This document shows positions 59,588 through 64,000 of a DNA stretch of 64,000 nucleotides, one piece after another. The DNA comes from CAJXMH01 sp964001305 (GTDB lineage Bacteria > Bacteroidota > Bacteroidia > Flavobacteriales_E > Vicingaceae), in contig CAXFAI010000029.1 of the NCBI GenBank assembly GCA_964001305.1, positions 62,001 to 126,000 of the forward strand. Reading direction: 5' to 3'. How positions within the stretch are numbered: position 1 is the stretch's first letter; each line of letters begins with the position of its first letter. A program made the position numbers and the translations under genes. The notes beneath the pieces are model-generated. The model worked only from the letters and a program-made list of their open reading frames with translations, did no database searches and was not told the DNA's origin.

Positions 59588-62500
59588 TCTTGTTTACCTT
59601 CAAATGTAATTGTAAATCTTGTACCCTTATTAGTTTCTATTTTAATATTTCCTTCTATTTGCTCTACCAAAGTGGAAACTAATTGTAGACCTAGTGTTTC
59701 TGTTTGACTTATGTCTATTTCGTCTGAAATTCCTACGCCATTATCAGCAATTACAAGTTCTATTGTGTTTCCATTATTAGCAATTTCTTTGAGAGATAAA
59801 TAGATCTCTCCTTTTTGATTTTCTACAAACGCATACTTCAATGAATTTGAAATAAGCTCATTTACTATTAAACCACAAGGTATTGCTGAGTCTAAATTTA
59901 AGTAAATTTTATCAAGTTCATCAATTAATGACACATCGTTTGTTTTAAGCTCATAGGTATCAATTAAATTTTGAGCTAAATTTTTGAGGTATTCAGAAAA
60001 TACAATTTTTGAGAAATCTTTTGTTCTATACAAGCTTTCATGAATAAATGCCATTGACTTAATTCTATTTTGACTTTCTCTTAGAATATTTAAAATGGTT
60101 TGATCATGAACATAGGCAGACTGAAGACTTAAAATGCTTGAGATTACCTGCATATTATTTTTAACCCTATGGTGCACTTCTTTTAAAAGTACTTCTTTCT
60201 CTTTTAGTGAATTATAAAGTTTTATTTCATTTCGTTTTTTCTCCGTTATATCATGAGCTATACCAGATACTTCTGAAACTACATTATTCGAAAAAATTGG
60301 ATTTAAAAATATTTCTCGATAATAAATATCACCTCGAATATTCGTTCTTTCTACTTCAAAAGATAAAGACTTTCCGCTAAAAACTTCTTTAAACTTCACA
60401 TTCCAAAATGATGTAAAGAATTCTTTTTCTTCAATACTAGGAGCTGCAAAAGTGTCTTTAAATTCCATTCCAACATGAATATTTAGATTATGATGAATCA
60501 TTAAATCTTCTTGAAATGGTTTATTGAATGAAGTTAATACATAATCGTTATTAACAGTAAAAAATGAATGTGAGCTACTTTCAATGATGGCATTTAGCTT
60601 CGAGGCTTGCTCTTTTATCTCATTCTCCTTACTTTTTATATCACTTATATTTCTAGCTACCCCCATAATCCCTAATACTTCTTCATCTGAATTAAAGAGA
60701 TAACTTAATGATAAGTAGGCAGGAAATGTGGTTTGATCTGATCTTCTTAACCAAACTTCGCCACTAAAGGTTTTACTTGTTTCGAGTGTATTAAGAACTT
60801 TAATGGTCTCTTTGGATGAATCAAACAGCGTATAAATAGACTTTTCTGAATCTATTTTATCAATCTTAAATTCATTTAAAGCTGCTGAGTTTAATCTGTT
60901 TAGCTGATAATTAATATTAGCTGTAAAAATCATATCTACAGAACTTTCTATAATCCCTTCTGTGTAGGATTGCGCATCTACTAATCGCTTTTGTGTTCTT
61001 TCTTTTTCTTCCAATTCTGCTTGAAGCATTTTATTCAATGTTTCAACAGACCTTACTTTTTCTTTTTCCTTTAATATCTTCTTTTTGTAGCTTAAATCAA
61101 TAATACTTATTAAAGTACTCTTGATATTATTAAATGATATAAATGTTGCTTTAAGTTCTACATCAATTCTTTTATGATTTAAGGTTTGTAGTTGAAACTC
61201 TTTAAAGGCAATTTCATCAAATCTACTTTCATCTAATAACTCTAATGAAAAATGTTGATTCTCTGGAGAAAACAATTCGCTAAATTGAATGTTAACTAGA
61301 TTATCTAGTTTTTCATATTCTAATAAATGAATAGCTTTTTCATTAGCAAATTGAATTTTATTATGCTGAATAATTAATACTCCAAAAGGCGAATAATCGA
61401 TTAATTTTCTTAGGTCTTCTCTACTTTTTGTTAATTCCTTTTGAGCTTCATCAAGCTTTGTAATATCAATTACGTTTCCTTCAAAATATTTGAATTGATT
61501 GTCTTCATCAAAAATTTGTGATACACTAATAATTGCTGAAATACTTTCTCCATTTACCTTTTTTAGGTTAACTTTTTCACCAACTAAATTTCCTGTTTTT
61601 TCAATTTTTTCAATTAAATAATTTCGATCAGATTCACTAAAGTAAAAATCAGTTGCATTCACTTTCTGCTTGATCTCTTCAACACTGCTAAAACCTAATA
61701 TTTGGGCAAACGATAAATTACACTCTAATAAAAATCCCTCTCTATTAGTACGATAGATACCAGCCAAATTCCTCTCAAATAATTGTCTAAATCTTCTTTC
61801 TTTATCTCTTAGCTGTTTTTCATAGTTATACGTTTCAGAAATGTCTTGTCCTGTGGCAAGCAGTACGTTTTCACCTTTATAATTTACAAGTTTCAAATTC
61901 AACTCCTTTGGAAATATATCTCCATTCTTTTTTATACTCCACCAAAGTAAATTTTGTGTTTCCCCTAACCATGCCTTTTTGATTTTCTCCTGCACATAAA
62001 TCATATCATTTAAATCAGGTGCAGCAAATAAATCCGGATACTTTCCAATTATTTCTTCTTTTGAATATCCGTAAAGTTCAAGAACAGATTGATTAACATC
62101 TATAAATTCATTATTGCTATTTAAAACATATAAAAGATTTAGCGAGTTATCAAAAAGCTCTTTATAGCTTTTATCAGAAATTTCAATTCGCTTTTGAATT
62201 TTAGTAATTTCACTTAAATCTATCATATGAACTAAAATTCTATAACCTATTTCATCCTCTTCTTTCAGTAAAGAAATGTTCATTAATATATTTAATACCT
62301 TCCCTTCTTTATCAATAAAGCGCTTTTTGGTTGTTACTACGTTCTTTTTCCCTGAAAGCAAAAGGACCATATTTTCATCGTTCAAATAATAATCTTCAGG
62401 ATGAGAAAATTCTCTAATTCGCTTGCCTGTTAATTCTACTTCATGGTATTTGAAAAGTTTCTTAAAGGCCGGATTATAATTGACAATCTTTCTCTCGCTA

Positions 62501-63816
62501 TCAAGTATTATTATACTAATTGGCGATAAATCAAAAAGGGCTTTATACCGATTCAGAATCAAATTTACTCTCCTCTCTAAATCCTTTCTAGCTGTAATAT
62601 CTCTTGAATTACTTATAATTACATTTTCACCAAAATACTTTCCACTTTTAAGTACAGTTTCTATTTCTTTTACTTTTCCACTTCCATCAATTAAGCGTTT
62701 ATGAAATTCTTGCAGTTTACCTTTCAGAATTAATTCATTTACTGCTTTTTGGCCTTCATTCTCATCTAAATAATCAAACTTCTTTCCGACAAGTTCTTCT
62801 TTTGAGTAATTCATCTCCTTCAAAAAAGTTTGATTTACATCTTTTACATAACCATCCATATCCATAATGCAAATCATAGAAGAACTCTCTTCAAATAGAT
62901 AACGATAATTATCTTCCGAATTTTTAATAATTAAATTAAATTCTTCAGATACATTTAAATCCAATCTATTTTGATAAACCTTTAAATCAATTAGCCAATA
63001 TTCATTTTTGGAATAATGAAATGACTTAACCGTAAAATTTAAAATTCTTTTATCCGCAAGTTCTATCGTTTGAAGTAAATCTTCTTCTAATTTATCTTTA
63101 AACAAATAGGAACCTAAATACTGAATTGTATCAATTCTATGATTTACAATTTCATTTCTTGTGGTAATTCTCAAAATTTCTAAAGCTTGAGAATTACAAT
63201 CTTCAATGAAACTGTTTTTCTTATTAACCAAGATTAAACCATCACTTGCATTATTAAATATATAATTCAATAAGTTTTTTCTACTTATCAGATTACTTTT
63301 TAATCTCTCTCTTGAAAAAGTTACCGTTAATCCTAAAATAAAGACAACTAAAAAGGATAATAAAAAAATAAAACCCTCTTCTATTTCTAAATTTTTACTG
63401 AATAAAAAACCAAGTAATAAGCCCGAAACTACAACTGAACTGCAAATTAAAAAATAACGTACTCGGTCTTGAACAAAGGAAAAAAACAAGAAAATGAGTA
63501 AAAAAGAATAGTAATGAGCTGAAGAAAAGTTATTTAAATAAGATATAAATATGCAATACAAGAGGGATATAATGTATGCCGCTAAAATGAATGATTTTAA
63601 ATTTTCTTTTACCCATGAAAAAATAATAGATAGAAGTAAGAAAAAGAAATAAATGGATCCAAGACTTAAACCCATTTTTAGGGAATAACCAACAATTCCT
63701 ATGTAATCAAGAAAAAATCCTAAAAAGGAAACAATGATAAAACCAATTACTAACTCTAATTGAAGTAATAATTTTCCATTAAGTTTAAGTTGTCTGCCTT
63801 TTCTACTTATTGGCAT
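59584..63816 (-). CDS. Membrane sensor histidine kinase with eight PAS domains (HisKA_2 type)
   Basis: 1410 residues. Six membrane helices fill about residues 15-165. PAS-like domains follow from about 190 to 1175, each opening with a recognisable line such as ASDGLILVNKKN, SSSMICIMDMDG, SPISIIILDSER, SLNLLYVLNSNN, NLAGIYRTNREG, SPFGVLIIQHNK, SVDMIFTANINY and SSHSFFTVNNDY. The kinase core has the HisKA_2 H-box LLKEVHHRVKNNMQVISSIL, then N-box VNELISNSLKYAF and ADNGVGI. It is paired with the LytTR regulator downstream. Signal unknown; several PAS domains could bind haem or flavin but no ligand residue can be named. Confidence 0.9.
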   Translation of the reverse strand: MPISRKGRQLKLNGKLLLQLELVIGFIIVSFLGFFLDYIGIVGYSLKMGLSLGSIYFFFLLLSIIFSWVKENLKSFILAAYIISLLYCIFISYLNNFSSAHYYSFLLIFLFFSFVQDRVRYFLICSSVVVSGLLLGFLFSKNLEIEEGFIFLLSFLVVFILGLTVTFSRERLKSNLISRKNLLNYIFNNASDGLILVNKKNSFIEDCNSQALEILRITTRNEIVNHRIDTIQYLGSYLFKDKLEEDLLQTIELADKRILNFTVKSFHYSKNEYWLIDLKVYQNRLDLNVSEEFNLIIKNSEDNYRYLFEESSSMICIMDMDGYVKDVNQTFLKEMNYSKEELVGKKFDYLDENEGQKAVNELILKGKLQEFHKRLIDGSGKVKEIETVLKSGKYFGENVIISNSRDITARKDLERRVNLILNRYKALFDLSPISIIILDSERKIVNYNPAFKKLFKYHEVELTGKRIREFSHPEDYYLNDENMVLLLSGKKNVVTTKKRFIDKEGKVLNILMNISLLKEEDEIGYRILVHMIDLSEITKIQKRIEISDKSYKELFDNSLNLLYVLNSNNEFIDVNQSVLELYGYSKEEIIGKYPDLFAAPDLNDMIYVQEKIKKAWLGETQNLLWWSIKKNGDIFPKELNLKLVNYKGENVLLATGQDISETYNYEKQLRDKERRFRQLFERNLAGIYRTNREGFLLECNLSFAQILGFSSVEEIKQKVNATDFYFSESDRNYLIEKIEKTGNLVGEKVNLKKVNGESISAIISVSQIFDEDNQFKYFEGNVIDITKLDEAQKELTKSREDLRKLIDYSPFGVLIIQHNKIQFANEKAIHLLEYEKLDNLVNIQFSELFSPENQHFSLELLDESRFDEIAFKEFQLQTLNHKRIDVELKATFISFNNIKSTLISIIDLSYKKKILKEKEKVRSVETLNKMLQAELEEKERTQKRLVDAQSYTEGIIESSVDMIFTANINYQLNRLNSAALNEFKIDKIDSEKSIYTLFDSSKETIKVLNTLETSKTFSGEVWLRRSDQTTFPAYLSLSYLFNSDEEVLGIMGVARNISDIKSKENEIKEQASKLNAIIESSSHSFFTVNNDYVLTSFNKPFQEDLMIHHNLNIHVGMEFKDTFAAPSIEEKEFFTSFWNVKFKEVFSGKSLSFEVERTNIRGDIYYREIFLNPIFSNNVVSEVSGIAHDITEKKRNEIKLYNSLKEKEVLLKEVHHRVKNNMQVISSILSLQSAYVHDQTILNILRESQNRIKSMAFIHESLYRTKDFSKIVFSEYLKNLAQNLIDTYELKTNDVSLIDELDKIYLNLDSAIPCGLIVNELISNSLKYAFVENQKGEIYLSLKEIANNGNTIELVIADNGVGISDEIDISQTETLGLQLVSTLVEQIEGNIKIETNKGTRFTITFEGKQE

Positions 63817-63840
63817 TTTTAAGATTCTTCGAATGAATCC

Positions 63841-64000
63841 TTAAATATCAGAAAAATTAACTCGGTTTCCATTGATTCGCTTTGTCTTTCCATTCTTATA
63901 AGTAATAGACATGGTTTCTGCTCCAAATTCATCAAACCATTGCCATTTTCCTGTTTTTTCACCGTATTCGTATTCTTCCTTTCTTTTTATAACCCCATTT
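63841..64000 (-). CDS. MORN/YwqK-like repeat protein, C-terminal end (runs off the window)
   Basis: The last 52 codons of a gene with its 5' end outside the window, stop codon at 63841. The visible sequence (GVIKRKEEYEYGEKTGKW, FDEFGAETMSITYKNGK) has the alternating Gly-Trp/Asp-Gly pattern of MORN-like repeats found in YwqK-type proteins. It ends 24 bp before the PAS kinase start, so the two may be cotranscribed. Confidence 0.7.
   Translation of the reverse strand, partial: NGVIKRKEEYEYGEKTGKWQWFDEFGAETMSITYKNGKTKRINGNRVNFSDI

Noticed and set aside
1..64000. CRISPR arrays, phage genes, insertion sequences or toxin-antitoxin pairs.
   Set aside because: No regularly spaced direct repeats, integrase or transposase frames, or typical toxin/antitoxin pairs were seen on either strand.

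Overview
The window is low-GC, densely coded chromosomal DNA from a member of the Bacteroidota, most likely a flavobacterium-like lineage (order Flavobacteriales; I cannot name a genus). The evidence is consistent: TAnnTTTG '-7' promoter elements instead of the Proteobacterial -10, type IX secretion (T9SS) components and sorting tails, a fused CcoN-CcoO cbb3 oxidase with a one-haem CcoP, outer-membrane barrels, DUF4175/DUF4837/AsmA-like proteins, many TTG/GTG starts and almost no Shine-Dalgarno signals. No insertion sequence, prophage, CRISPR array or rRNA operon was seen.

Layout. 1-5.5 kb (minus): yebC, a carboxyltransferase (pccB) and two overlapping TPR sensor kinases, the second running off the window. 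5.6-8.1 kb (minus): an ECF sigma factor, its anti-sigma factor and an outer-membrane barrel gene. The sigma operon and the barrel gene carry the same promoter (TGTAACT-N15-CGTCAC), so this looks like a small self-contained regulon. 8.2-15.1 kb (plus): rluB, an AsmA-like giant, a sensor kinase, hemW and a barrel protein. 15.1-17.6 kb: two kynurenine-pathway genes (3-hydroxyanthranilate dioxygenase and ACMS decarboxylase) divergent from an SDR protein lacking the usual catalytic Tyr/Lys. 17.7-21.6 kb: lipoproteins, a T9SS-exported trypsin-like protease and a TetR regulator.

21.7-31.9 kb is the respiratory heart of the window: an FNR-type regulator with all four cluster cysteines, diverging from ccoI, then a cysteine-dioxygenase-like gene, then ccoS-ccoNO-ccoQ-ccoP-ccoG-ccoH and a TauE/SafE-like membrane protein. 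Three FNR-box palindromes (TGAT-N4-ATCA) lie at fnr/ccoI, before the dioxygenase-like gene and before ccoS. The last two have identical spacing to their -7 elements, near -41.5, as expected for direct FNR activation. The dioxygenase-like protein has a Tyr where one iron-ligand His is expected.

31.9-46.6 kb: a PLP decarboxylase, an OmpA-type protein with an A-B-A-B internal repeat, the aminoadipate-semialdehyde dehydrogenase amaB, a TrpG/PabA amidotransferase flanked by palindromes, tRNA-Cys, folB, gltX, a methyltransferase and the coiled-coil DUF4175 protein. 46.6-50.4 kb: RsbW-like kinase, ybeY, mnmG bracketed by two ParB-binding parS sites (one perfect, one 15/16), a methyltransferase and tRNA-Arg(UCG). 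The parS pair suggests that this stretch lies near the replication origin. 50.5-64 kb: porZ, recO, DUF4837, a LysM lytic transglycosylase, gatA, tatA, an FAD oxidoreductase, and an eight-PAS sensor kinase with its LytTR response regulator.

Several genes (57802, 38008, 42280) begin only 4-6 nt after a perfect -7 element and are probably transcribed as leaderless mRNAs. All statements come from reading the sequence; no database search was possible.
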